Of a stretch of DNA of 53,304 nt, positions 36,882-45,558 are shown in pieces. Both the position numbers and the translations under genes were made by a program. The notes beneath the pieces are model-generated. The model was not told where the DNA came from, made no database searches, and saw nothing but the letters and a program-made list of their open reading frames with translations. Source of the DNA: Cupriavidus sp. UYMMa02A (lineage in GTDB: Bacteria; Pseudomonadota; Gammaproteobacteria; Burkholderiales; Burkholderiaceae); assembly GCA_001725945.1 (NCBI GenBank), contig LRMT01000111.1, positions 1 to 53,304 of the forward strand, in the 5' to 3' direction. Positions within the stretch are counted from its first letter, which is position 1. Each line of letters opens with the position of its first letter.

Positions 36882-37894
36882 AGACTACACCGTCCGCAGC
36901 CTTGTTCATTCGGGTTGAGTCGTTCTTTGCCGATTACCTGCAGCGCGCGCGCGGTGCCAGCATCCACACCGTGCGCGCCTATCGCGACGCCTTGAAGCTT
37001 TTCTTTGAGTTCGTCGCGACGAGCAAGGGGTGCAGCGTTTCGGGTATTGAGCTTTGTGACATGGATGCCGCAACGGTTTCCAGATTCCTCCTTCATCTCG
37101 AGACGGACAGGTCAAATTCGGTGGCAACGCGCAACTGCCGCCGCACCGCTATTCGAAGCTTCTTCAAGCACCTGCTCCGGACAGACATCGTTCACTCCCA
37201 ACAGTATGCCGGAGCGCTCGCAATTCCTGCTAAGAAGGCACGACATCAGCCAGTGACCTACCTGGAAGCTGATGAAGTACGCGCGATTCTCGCGATGCCC
37301 AACACAAAAACCATCCGTGGGCATCGCGACTACGCGTTACTGCTTTTTCTCTACAATACCGGCGCGCGTGTCAGTGAAGCGGCGAATCTTTGCTGGAGCG
37401 ACCTACAACTAGCCAATCCACGGCAGGTCCGGCTCCACGGTAAAGGGCGCAAGGATCGGCTCCTGCCGCTGTGGCGTGAGACTGCCGATGCGCTTCGTCG
37501 GCTAGGAACGATAAGCCATCCCGATACACACCCGCATGTTTTTCTCAATCGCCGTGGAGAAGCGCTAAGTCGTGACGGGATTGCCTACATTCTGCGCCGG
37601 CACGTGGACGCCGCGGCTCGGGAACTGCCGGCGCTCGCTCATAAGCGGGTCACGCCACATGTCATGAGGCACAGTTGTGCCGTCGGATTGCTGCAATCAG
37701 GTAACGCCTTGCCGGTGATTCGCGACTATCTTGGTCATGCGAGCATCGCAACAACCGGGCGCTACATCGAGACAAACCTTCAGATGAAGCGAGATGCCCT
37801 GGAAGCGTTCTGGCAGCATGCCGGAATCGAGCCTGCTTGCGCAAGATCATGGAAACCGAAACCCGACCTCCTTGCGTTTCTGAGTTCGCTGTGA
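36878..37894 (+). CDS. ritC: RIT element tyrosine recombinase C
   Basis: A 338-residue XerC/D-like tyrosine recombinase with the full set of catalytic residues: Arg in YNTGARVSEAANLCWSDL, lysine in LHGKGRKDR, HVMRHSCAVGLLQSGNALPV, DYLGHASIATTGRYIE with histidine and tyrosine. The N-terminal SAM-like domain (FFADYLQRARGASIHTVRAY) is complete. It ends 80 bases before the right inverted end. Confidence 0.92.
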   Translation: MKTTPSAALFIRVESFFADYLQRARGASIHTVRAYRDALKLFFEFVATSKGCSVSGIELCDMDAATVSRFLLHLETDRSNSVATRNCRRTAIRSFFKHLLRTDIVHSQQYAGALAIPAKKARHQPVTYLEADEVRAILAMPNTKTIRGHRDYALLLFLYNTGARVSEAANLCWSDLQLANPRQVRLHGKGRKDRLLPLWRETADALRRLGTISHPDTHPHVFLNRRGEALSRDGIAYILRRHVDAAARELPALAHKRVTPHVMRHSCAVGLLQSGNALPVIRDYLGHASIATTGRYIETNLQMKRDALEAFWQHAGIEPACARSWKPKPDLLAFLSSL

Positions 37895-37984
37895 GCGAAG
37901 AATTATGCGGTGATGCAGGAGCATCCGAAGCCTAGTACAAGCGTCGACCGCTCGATGCTCAGCATAAATCCGTACTCGGGATAC

Positions 37985-38016
37985 TGGGCCATATCTGGAA
38001 CTCCAGATATGGCCCA
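37985..38016. repeat. 32-base palindrome at the right RIT junction
   Basis: Two perfect 15-base arms, TGGGCCATATCTGGA and its complement, separated by AC. It contains the end of the RIT inverted repeat on its left and the resumed tnpC sequence (GGCCCACGC) on its right. Such a site could be the crossover core for a tyrosine recombinase. Confidence 0.75.
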
Positions 38017-38569
38017 CGCTAGACGAAAATTCCACGATCTGTACCTGGCACGCAGGAACGACGTCAACACTGAGGCGCTGCGCCGGATCGGTGAACTTTA
38101 CGCAATTGAGGCTGATATCCGCGGGAAGCCTCCCGACGAGCGAAGGCGCGTCCGACAGGAACGGGCCCGTCCATTGCTGGAAGCCTTCGAGATCTGGCTA
38201 CGCTCGACGCTGAGCAAGGTGTCGTCCAAAAGCGATACCGCGAAGGCCATTGGCTACGCGTTGAATCAGTGGGAGGCACTAACGCTGTATGCCAGCGATG
38301 GTCGCGTTGAGATCGACAATAACGCCGCGGAGCGGGCGTTGCGGGCTGTTGCTCTCGGTCGAAAGAACTACTTGCACTTCGGCTCCGACAGTGGCGGCGA
38401 ACGCGGCGCCGCTATCTATTCGCTGGTGGCCTCAGCCAAGCTGAACGGTCTCGACCCCGAGGCCTACCTGCGACACGTCATTACTCGCATCCCCGAGCAC
38501 CCCGTCAATCGCGTCAGCGAACTGCTGCCATGGGCCATGGCTGAGCAGATCCGCTCGAATGCCGCCTGA
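38010..38569 (+). pseudogene. tnpC: IS66 transposase TnpC, 3' part
   Basis: Resumes with [20 protein letters not shown] and contains [55 protein letters not shown] with the catalytic glutamate of the DDE triad, and the usual end [20 protein letters not shown]. Together with 32859-33899 it reconstitutes a TnpC of about 535 residues. The frame now opens upstream inside the RIT element, so an N-terminally wrong product could be made. Confidence 0.9.
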
Positions 38570-38611
38570 AAGTAACCTCCTCGTCAAGAACGCTGACCGT
38601 CGGACGGTTAC

Positions 38612-38619
38612 GTCTAAAC
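38612..38619. repeat. 8-base target site duplication of the IS66 element, right copy
   Basis: GTCTAAAC, identical to 31999-32006. Confidence 0.85.
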
Positions 38620-40754
38620 TGCTTCAAGTTGCTCAACAGTTCATGCCATATGCTCACGTTTGTGCCGGCAAGCATCAGTAGCTGCTGCGCCGCGAATTGA
38701 ACGTCTGCCCAATAGTCCGTCATAGTAACGGCTCGCAGCTCGGTCGGCGCCCAGCTACGTACAGCAGGTTTCCGAGCTGTATCAATTATGCCGCTCCTGC
38801 TTTCGATCATCCTCGTGCAGATTTCGACTGTAACCTCAGGAAACTCCGCTGCAAGCGAGGCGAGCAATCCATGTCGATCGTCAGCAGAAACCGTACATTG
38901 AGGCAGCAATGGGCTAAAGATCATCGCCAGCGATGCGCGCGGTCGATTCGCCCATCTTCCTCCAGGATCCAACATAGTCAGGCGAGCAGAATTCTGGCGG
39001 TCCTACCTAAGTATGTGGGCTGCCAACAAAGGAGCTCCAAGGCCCAAGAAGACCTGCATGCAGGCAATTTCCATGGTCCCCCTCATCCTCAAAAGATCCA
39101 GGATCTGCGGGTGCGCTGATCCCAAATCCGCTTCTATGGCGGATAGAAATTGATCGGGACTTGCCTCGGCCAACTCCGCCAGATTCGAGCGAAGGCGGCG
39201 CCAGAAGTTCGCTTCTTCGCGATGTTTGTATAGCTCTGCCAGCGCGCGGTCCACCCAAAATTTGAGGAAGCCGGCCTTCAAAGCAACTGTTTTGACGTCC
39301 CCATGCGCTGCAAGTAGTAGCATCGTTTCGACCAGGGCCTCCCTGATCGCGTCACTGTGCTCACGCTTATTTGGACTCAACCACCTTTCATTTGGTAGCA
39401 AGTCAAACCTTGGATCCGGTTCCAGCACAACCTCAATAAAAGCTCGAGTGAATGCCTCGAGATGTGCTGTGCGCAGGTAGGGCTCAAGGTATCTAAGCGC
39501 GTTGGAGCGGCTGTGCACGCGCCACAGGTCGCCTGCTCGCATCATCAACGGACTTGCCCCTTGCATCCATACCGCTACAACTCCTTCAAACTGATCGTAT
39601 GGTTCGCTCGCTATGGTGCGAACGGTGGCTTGGTCAGCGGCGATTCGGGACTCCCAAGCTCCCAGCAGCGCCGCTGCTGCCACCCTTTGCGCCACAGGTG
39701 GCTTTGCCCATTGCGGCAGTGGCGGGCCAGCTCGTAGGAAATTCTTGCGGACGCGCTCTAGGTTGCCATCTGCGTCGTAACACAAATGAAACGCCTCATT
39801 CCGGTCAATGTCTTGTCCATGTACCCATTCGATCAGTTCCCGCATGTTTGGCGCGACTAGCTCGATTGCACCGTCTCCTCCAGCTGCGAGGCGAACTACG
39901 CGGATGACTGTGTGGAGTCGGGCATCGGCGGGCAGGGGTGAAACATCCTCGCCAATGATCAAAATGAAGTTGCGCCCCATCGCGCATACTTGTCTTAGTG
40001 CTTCGGCATCAGCTATGCACAGGCAACGCGCCAACAGTGCTTCTTGTTGGTCAAACGGAAGCGTATTGATGCTCGATCCAATAAAGGCTTCACCCTCCTC
40101 TTGAGTGGAGGTCTGGAGCTGGATGGCGGTGGGCGCGCCCAAGAGAACGCTCAACAAAGATTCGACTTGGGCCTTCCGGCCAATCAAGGTCCCCGAAGGA
40201 TCGAATTCTGGCTGGGTGGCCAACCGGTAGTCTTCTAATGCTCCTTCGAGGTCTCGGACGCCCGTCGGTACAACGCCAGCAATGCGCCCAAACCAAGTGG
40301 CAACTGCCGGTGAGGCTTCTAGCCATTGAACGATATCTTCCGCATCGAATGCGAGCACGTTCCTCCACCGTGCTTCCGCTTGCCGAGCTGTGACCCAAGC
40401 TGCTTTTCCGGGCCAAGGTCTAGGCGTCACAAACACGAATGTTGTGGCAAGAGGTTCGACTGTACCCGGACCTTCGGTTCGCTTCTTGTAGTCACCATCC
40501 GCCTTAACGCGAATATCGCGGTCGGTTCCAAGCTCCCACACTGAAAAACCGTCTGGGAGGCCGAACGCCGCTTCGCCAATCTCCAACTGCCCGTCATAGC
40601 CAGCAAGTCTCACGGCTTCATCTGCAGGGAAACTGATGGCACGGGGAGACGTCATTGCTCTAATCAAGAGTCGAATAAGACGTGGGAATTCGGAGGGCGC
40701 GGTGTAGCGATTCGCCCAAGTGTTCAGATGCTCAGCCCGGATGAGTCCGTACAT
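38612..40754 (-). pseudogene. Large nuclease-like (candidate defence) protein, N-terminal part
   Basis: The start is probably the ATG at 40754 (MYGLIRAEHLNTWANRYTAP); the open frame goes further upstream but is not protein-like. The first 170 residues show ISFPADEAVRLAGYDGQLE, GFSVWELGTDRDIRVKADGD and YKKRT, a pattern of acidic residues and E-x(n)-K that recalls PD-(D/E)XK nuclease-like domains, then TTFVFVTPRPWPGKAAWVTA and VLAFDAEDIVQWLE. The centre (LIGRKAQVESLLSVLLGAPT, FILIIGED) resembles a degenerate STAND-type region without a visible Walker A. A TAG near 38998 (HILR-stop-DRQNSARLTM) interrupts the frame, which then runs to the IS66 end. Continues at 31998. I believe it belongs to a widespread family of long uncharacterised proteins often found in defence islands. 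Confidence 0.6.
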
Positions 40755-40977
40755 TTTCTTCCTCGCAAAGGAAATTGGTAAGCGACATGCCGACCTGGTG
40801 CGCCTGGCGCTGCTGCACCCGGTGATGGCCCGGCATCTGAGCTCGTCGATCGCGCGCCATGGCCACGCGCGCCTGGGCGCCGCGTCGCTGCGGCTGGTCG
40901 AGCAGGAGGCGGTGTCGCGCGCGCGACACCGCGCCCGGAGCATCCCGTCAGCCTGTGGGGAGGCCGCACTAGGCGGG
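40755..40977. other. GC-rich intergenic segment
   Basis: No supported gene. The segment holds a perfect 24-base palindrome at 40909-40932 and otherwise only uncharacteristic GC-rich frames. It may be the 5' regulatory region of the large broken gene. Confidence 0.3.
40909..40932. repeat. 24-base perfect palindrome (GCGGTGTCGCGC arms)
   Basis: GCGGTGTCGCGC followed directly by its reverse complement. Could be an operator or the foot of a cruciform; the alternation of GC makes chance somewhat more likely than for a mixed sequence. Confidence 0.6.
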
Positions 40978-41172
40978 CTACAGGTACTCGGCTTCCCAGC
41001 GATCCGGTTCGCGGTCCTCGCGGGCGAACTGGTCCAGGATCGTCCCGACTAGCGCGACCACGATGCGCTGCTTTTCGTGATGGGGCGCATCCACGAAGGT
41101 GGCCGCGTCCGGCAGGGTTGTGACGATGGCATCTAGTGGCATGACGGGCGTCTCCGAAGACGGGTTGATCAT
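40978..41172 (-). CDS. Small hypothetical protein
   Basis: A 64-residue frame that reads like a real protein (TPVMPLDAIVTTLPDAATFV, KQRIVVALVGTILDQFARED, EPDRWEAEYL at the end). No family known to me; no strong ribosome-binding site upstream. It stands between the large broken gene and the second IS5 copy. Confidence 0.4.
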   Translation of the reverse strand: MINPSSETPVMPLDAIVTTLPDAATFVDAPHHEKQRIVVALVGTILDQFAREDREPDRWEAEYL

Positions 41173-41307
41173 TATGCTTTTTTATGCACATTAAAGAGCC
41201 GCAAGCTAATCCGCATGCCGCTAATACGACTTAGCGGCATTGAAGCGGTGAAAAGAACTCCCCGGAGGCGGTCGAGAAGTTGACTATGTCCGCGGCAATG
41301 CGTCTAG

Positions 41308-42510
41308 GGAATCGCTGATCTATGAGGATTGCGCTTGATGTCGCACAGGCCAATGACCGCGGTTTTCACAATGCGAGAGGAGATAGGCCGATCCAAGCCG
41401 GTTCTTCTCGCGTTTCGCGCCTTTCCTGGCGCGCCTTGCGCGCTCAGGACGGACTGCTCCCCTGCAACGCCAACAATTGCTTTGGCCAGCGTCAGATTCG
41501 CCAGACCAAACAGACTGAACAACTGCGCCGTGTTCTTGACCAGGCCCTTGTAGCGGACTATGCGATGACCAAACAGATTCTTGATGACGTGGAATGGATG
41601 CTCGACCCGCGCTCGAATCTGGGCCTTCGCCCGCTCGACGGCGATCAGCAGGTCCTTTACCGCGCCGTCACGCATCGCCTTCAGCTTGCCGCGCTTGACG
41701 GCCACCTGCCACTTCACGGATTTGCCTTGCATCTCGTCGCGCTTGTCCACGCCGGTGTAGCCCGCGTCGCCAAACGCATTCTCCTCGTGGCCATGCAGCA
41801 AGGCATGTGCCTGCGACACGTCGGACTCGTTGGCCGCTGTGCCCACCACGCTGTGTACCAGCCCAGAAGCCGCATCCACGCCGATATGAGCTTTCATCCA
41901 AAGTGCCAAGCATTTGCCTTTCTTGGCTGGTGCATCTCCGGGTCGCGGCTCTTCTCCTTGTTCTTGGTCGACGGCGGCGCCTCGATGATGGTGGCATCCA
42001 CAATCGTGCCTTCCTTCATCATCAGCCCACGCTCGCACAGCATGATGCCAATCTCGTCGAACAACTTTCGCGTCAGTTCATGCGCGACGAGCATGCGGCG
42101 AAACTTGAGCAGCGTCGTCGCGTCCGGCACTGCTTCGACCGCCAAGTCGATCCCGGCACGCCCGCATCGCCATGCTGTCGTACAGCGCGTCTTCCAGTGC
42201 CTCGTCCGACAGCCCGTACCACTGCTGGAGGAAGTAAATCCGCAGCATCCGCTCAAGGCCGATCGGCGGCCGGCCACGTTTGCCCTTGGGGTAGTACGGC
42301 TCGACCTGCGCAATCAGGCGCGTCCACGGCACCACGCTTTCCATCTCCGTCAGGAAGCGCTGGCGGCGCGTCACCCGCTTCTTGCCGTGGCTTTCTGCTT
42401 CCGCAAAACTGATCTGTCGCTTCATCACCGGACTGAATCATGGACATGCTTATGACAACGCACTCACCCAACGCAGCGATGACTCGCGCACTGATTTAAT
42501 CAGCATTTCC
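41308..42510 (-). mobile_element. IS5-family insertion sequence, complete ends
   Basis: A 1203-base element with terminal repeats GGAATCGCTGAT and (complement) GGAAATGCTGAT, flanked by CTAG at 41304-41307 and 42511-42514. The CTAG is the target duplication expected for IS5 (YTAR). It is closely similar to the truncated copy at 4698-5738. It interrupts the gene at 42515-42799, whose frame continues correctly on the other side. Confidence 0.92.
41330..42425 (-). pseudogene. IS5-family transposase, two frameshifts
   Basis: MKRQISFAEAESHGKKRVTR at 42425, then [20 protein letters not shown] and [21 protein letters not shown] shift near 42155 leads to [40 protein letters not shown] second near 41895 leads to [33 protein letters not shown] and HPFHVIKNLFGHRIVRYKGL. 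The DDE residues are all present but not in one frame. The ends of the element are intact, so it could still be moved by a related transposase. Confidence 0.88.
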
Positions 42511-42514
42511 CTAG

Positions 42515-42799
42515 CAAGCGTTTCACGATCAGGCGGCGATGGGCGCGCATGGCACCCTGCGCGCCTCGTAACCCTTTCAGCAGCGCGCGTGCGTCCCGGT
42601 GGTACCACCCGGCGCTCTGCAAGTGTCGGATCAATTCAATCTGGCGATGGATAGACTGTCGCACTTCGGCCACGTGGCAGTCGGCCAACTCGGGGTGGCG
42701 ACGTTCCTCGGCGAGCGGCAACACAGGCGCTCCTGGCGGCATGGCCATCGGGTGGCCAGTGGCTTGAGCATAGGCGTCGTCACCGCGGCCCGGTGGCAA
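42515..42799 (-). pseudogene. Hypothetical protein, 3' end displaced by IS5
   Basis: A helical protein of about 95 codons here (CHVAEVRQSIHRQIELIRHL, SAGWYHRDARALLKGLRGAQ, MRAHRRLIVKRLL). The IS5 copy sits a few codons before the end; on its far side the frame resumes as DALPRT-stop at 41303-41284, giving KRLLDALPRT in the uninterrupted gene. The current product ends KRLLGKC, so most of the protein is unaffected. It follows the toxin gene closely and may be part of that operon. Function unknown. Confidence 0.55.
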
Positions 42800-42805
42800 A
42801 TTCGC

Positions 42806-43108
42806 TCAGGCAGGGTCCGAAGCCTCCGCGGCCGCCGGCCACTGCTGCCGGGCATGGAGCACCCGCAGAACACGAATGGTGGTGGGGTCGACCCCATACA
42901 CTACCAGGTAGTTGGCGGCGACGACCATCTCGCGGGTGCCGGCGACACGGCCCGGCCGATAGAGGTCGGGATGGGCCGGCAGTTGCGCGGCCTTCGTCTC
43001 CAGCTCGTCCATCAGGCACTGTGCCGCCTCGGGATTGTCGTCCGAGATGTAATCGACGATGGCCAGCAGGTCGGCGCGCGCCCACGCCGTCCACTCAACC
43101 GCGCGCAC
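42806..43108 (-). CDS. RelE/ParE-family toxin
   Basis: A 100-residue toxin of the RelE/ParE superfamily: VEWTAWARADLLAIVDYISD, PEAAQCLMDELETKAAQLPA, PGRVAGTREMVVAANYLVVY and the C-terminal IRVLRVLHARQQWP, the usual end that binds ribosome or gyrase. Members either cut mRNA on the ribosome or poison gyrase; the sequence resembles the ParE/YoeB-like type with R, Y and H in the C-terminal region. It overlaps the antitoxin gene by 14 bases. Confidence 0.88.
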   Translation of the reverse strand: MRAVEWTAWARADLLAIVDYISDDNPEAAQCLMDELETKAAQLPAHPDLYRPGRVAGTREMVVAANYLVVYGVDPTTIRVLRVLHARQQWPAAAEASDPA

Positions 43109-43391
43109 GGCGCTTGCGGTCGATCAGCGCCTGGGCGTCGGCCATCACCCGGTCGTGCGGCAGCGCCGGCGCTGGGTCGGCCAGCGCTTCCTGGACCTTG
43201 GCCCGGAACCAGGCATCGTAGCTGGCCGGGTCCGTGGTCAGACCGGCGGGGAGTCCGCCCTCCTTGGCGATGCGGGTCAAGAGGATGCGGACCGCGTCCG
43301 ACACGGTCAGCCCAATGCTGGCCAGGCTTTGCGCGGCTTGTGCCTTGAGTTCGTCGTCCACCCTGATATGCAGCATTGACGTATGTGCCAT
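43095..43391 (-). CDS. RelB/DinJ-family antitoxin
   Basis: A 98-residue protein with an N-terminal ribbon-helix-helix DNA-binding domain (MLHIRVDDELKAQAAQSLAS, IGLTVSDAVRILLTRIAKEG) of the RelB/DinJ type; the C-terminal part (SYDAWFRAKVQEALADP, VMADAQALIDRKRR) would wrap the toxin. GGAG precedes the ATG. It is upstream of its toxin, and such pairs repress their own promoter, here within 43392-43450. Confidence 0.9.
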   Translation of the reverse strand: MAHTSMLHIRVDDELKAQAAQSLASIGLTVSDAVRILLTRIAKEGGLPAGLTTDPASYDAWFRAKVQEALADPAPALPHDRVMADAQALIDRKRRARG

Positions 43392-43512
43392 GGGAATCTC
43401 CTTTGCTTTGCCCCATTATGCATCTCAATTGAGATACAACCAAGCCGGGTGATGAGGAAATCCGAGTTGGCGGAGATGTGCTTCGCGTGATCGGCAAAGG
43501 CGCGAGCTCACG

Positions 43513-43533
43513 AAAAAGCCGCCGTCGGGCGGC
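43513..43533 (-). terminator. Rho-independent terminator of the HEAT-repeat gene
   Basis: On the minus strand GCCGCC, a four-base loop and GGCGGC are followed by TTTTT, 20 bases after the stop of the gene at 43553. Confidence 0.75.
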
Positions 43534-43552
43534 TTGCTGTTAGAGGAAGCGC

Positions 43553-43765
43553 TTAGGTGCGAAGCGCTGCTTGGCCCAACGCCTTAGCGGCTGCGGCGCG
43601 AACTTCCGGCGAGGCGGCCTCGTCCAGCGCCTTGATCAATTCAGCGCGCGCCACCTTGCCGCCGATGATGCCGAGCCCCTCCGCCGCGCCAGCGCGCACA
43701 AGCGGGCTGGCCGCGTTGTGAAGTGTCTCAATGAGCTTGCTAAATGCTTCGTTTTGGGATGCCAT
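43553..43765 (-). CDS. Small HEAT-repeat protein
   Basis: A 70-residue protein made of two HEAT/armadillo-like helical repeats (LHNAASPLVRAGAAEGLGII then LDEAASPEVRAAAAKALGQA). Such repeats bind other proteins. GAAGGAGA precedes the ATG and a terminator follows, so it forms its own short transcript. No function can be assigned. Confidence 0.75.
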   Translation of the reverse strand: MASQNEAFSKLIETLHNAASPLVRAGAAEGLGIIGGKVARAELIKALDEAASPEVRAAAAKALGQAALRT

Positions 43766-44258
43766 TCTTTCTCCTTCAACCGTGTTATGGGTACGAGTGA
43801 CGTGGAGGCAATATCCTGTGCTTCAAGGGGAGCCTTTCGCTAACCTGGTTTCGTCACCGCCGCCGCTACAGTTTCACCCAGGCCACGATCTCGTCGAGCT
43901 GGGCCTCGTCCAGCGGCTCGCAGTTGGCATAGACCGCTGCCAGGGACACGTTTGCGCCGTTGTTCAACCCACCCCTGCCTTTTCATCCATGCCGGGCTCG
44001 CCCGCATCGGTTAGAACCCGCCGGCCAACGCGGTCCACGAAGGAGTGATCGTGCCTTCTCTGCAAAAATGATACGCGGACGGGGAAGCAACTCATTGATA
44101 CAGAACGGTTTTCTTATTGAAGCCATATCAATCAGCGCCGAAAGCACCATCACCACCGCGGCAGCATGAGGAGTGCCCCTTCGATCAGGCGCAAAACTGG
44201 AGCGGCAGGCGCGAGTACGTGGCGACCCAACAGGCGCACCATAAAGCACCTGTCGAGT
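43766..44258. other. About 490 bases without an intact gene
   Basis: On the minus strand a short frame at about 43968-43867 reads NNGANVSLAAVYANCEPLDE then AQLDEIVAWVKL-stop, clearly the end of some protein, but no start in frame is credible apart from a TTG. A second frame near 44130 opens MASIRKPFCINELLPRPRII. Both look like pieces of broken genes; neither family is known to me. Confidence 0.35.
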
Positions 44259-45238
44259 TCAGTACAAGAGATCGATTAGGAAACGCTCGGGCTTCTTGCC
44301 AATCCACGGGGAGCCCTGCCGCGCCCCGACCAGGTCTGGCCCGTCTTGGGGGTTGCGGTACCTCGGAGGCGGCACGGCCTTCGTCTTGGTCGGAACAGCG
44401 CGGGCAGCGGGCTCAACACTGGGCTTGCCCGCAATGTCCTCAATGCTGAGGTCGTACTCCTGCATCCACTGCCGAATCTCCTTCACGACCTTTGGCACTT
44501 CCGCGGCTCTCAACTGCTCAAGTTGCGCATTGACAGATGCCAGTTGGACGAGCAGTGAGGATTGGTACGGGCTTCGGGTTGCGGTAGGCGCTTTTTGCTC
44601 CTGTCGCGGCGTCCGGGTTTGCATCTTCTGAGTCGGCGCCTCCGAGGCAGCCTCCACTCCAGGCAGTGTTATCTGCTTCGGCCCGTGCTTCCGAATTGGG
44701 GTCTATTGAGTCGTGACTTCCGGAGCGGACTTCAGTTAGGATTTTCGGCTTGCGACCGCGCTTCGGGGCCCGCGTCTGGCGCAGCTTCCTGAGCTGAGGC
44801 GTAAAGCGGTGGTACCGGGGGCGGCCGTTTCGCCCAGTTCGTCCTGGGCGGCAGCTTCCATCGGTTCTTCCGTGGCCATGACTTCAACCGGAGCTTCGGC
44901 CACGCCTTCAGTGGTCGCTTCCGAGGCGGCGGCTTCCCTCGATTCTTCCGGTGCCACGTCTTCCGTTGAAGCGTCCGGGGCCGCGTAAGGCCGCCGGCGC
45001 GATATGACACGGTCGCCGTCGGGCCGCTATCCCGGCTTGTCGACCAGAAGTCCAAGCGTCGGGCCTGAGTGCTAACGCTGCCACTACCGACGCATGCACC
45101 ACTGGATTCACCAATGACGGGATCCGCGTCGCGCATCGCCTCAGCGATGGGAAGCTCCATCTGAGCAAATCCGTCCGTCGCATTGCTCGCGACAAGGGGT
45201 TCAACCACTTGCTCTGGGGCCAATTCGTTCTCCTTCAT
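44259..45238 (-). pseudogene. H-NS-like nucleoid protein with long acidic N-terminal extension, several frameshifts
   Basis: The last 130 residues (44657-44259) contain an H-NS coiled coil (LASVNAQLEQLRAAEVPKVV, KEIRQWMQEYDL) and the DNA-binding tail. As read the tail is garbled (YRNPQDGPDLVGARQGSPWI), but the next frame spells the H-NS hallmark NPKTGQTWSGRGRAP, so two compensating one-base changes lie at about 44352 and 44309. The N-terminal part (from 45238, MKENELAPEQVVEPLVASNA) is joined through another frame to acidic, alanine-rich repeats (EESREAAASEATTEGVAEAP, EVMATEEPMEAAAQDELGET). Burkholderiales and their plasmids often carry such extended H-NS paralogues, which silence AT-rich foreign genes. 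Confidence 0.72.
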
Positions 45239-45558
45239 TGAAGTCTCTGCAGGTGCAGACGCTTCCTAATCCCATGGACGGTGAGACCTTGTATCTTGCG
45301 TGTCGTTCGCTTCTCGCTGCGCCAAGCCTTCCTTACGAATTCTCGCGCCCAATCAACGCCGTACGACTTCGGGACCATTCTGCCGACTCGTCGTATTCGA
45401 CGTCCTCGGGCTCGGCATAATAGAGAGACTGGAAGGTCTCGTCGGCTTCCCTCGGCCGCTCGCAGCAAGGCTGACCGGGTCCGTTCTATCGAAAATGTCG
45501 ATCCTTTTGCAAGGGATTGACTCACAAAGAATTGGGGGGCGCGACCGTATCAAATGCA
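45239..45558 (-). other. Possible broken small gene
   Basis: Two minus-strand frames read EPEDVEYDESAEWSRSRTAL and then, shifted, REFVRKAWRSEKRTTRKIQG, which together look like one acidic-to-basic small protein broken by a frameshift near 45350. I cannot name it. Confidence 0.3.

Larger units (their letters stand above)
33900..37989 (+). mobile_element. RIT (recombinase-in-trio) element inserted in IS66 tnpC
   Basis: Bounded by inverted ends GCCCAGTATCCCGAG (33900-33914) and CTCGGGATACTGGGC (37975-37989). It holds three tyrosine recombinase genes overlapping by ATGA plus a 5' gene of the DUF6431 kind. On the right a 22-base core-like spacer and a copy of GCCCA separate it from the resumed tnpC frame (HARRKFHDL at about 38015). 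RIT elements with three collinear recombinases are known from Cupriavidus and other proteobacteria. Confidence 0.85.
32007..38611 (+). mobile_element. IS66-family element carrying an inserted RIT element
   Basis: Bounded by terminal inverted repeats GTAACCGTCCG at 32007 and its complement CGGACGGTTAC ending at 38611, with the target duplication GTCTAAAC on both sides. It encodes TnpA, TnpB and a TnpC split at codon ~347 by about 4.1 kb of inserted DNA (33900-38010). Without the insert the IS would be about 2.5 kb, normal for the family. It sits inside the large gene 30381-40754. Confidence 0.9.

Noticed and set aside
40909..40932. Conjugative transfer origin
   Set aside because: No relaxase or mobilisation gene is present in the window; a palindrome alone is not enough.
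40765..41052. GC-rich plus- and minus-strand frames around the 24-base palindrome
   Set aside because: High GC content keeps several frames open at once; none has a family signature or ribosome-binding site except the small frame at 40978-41172.
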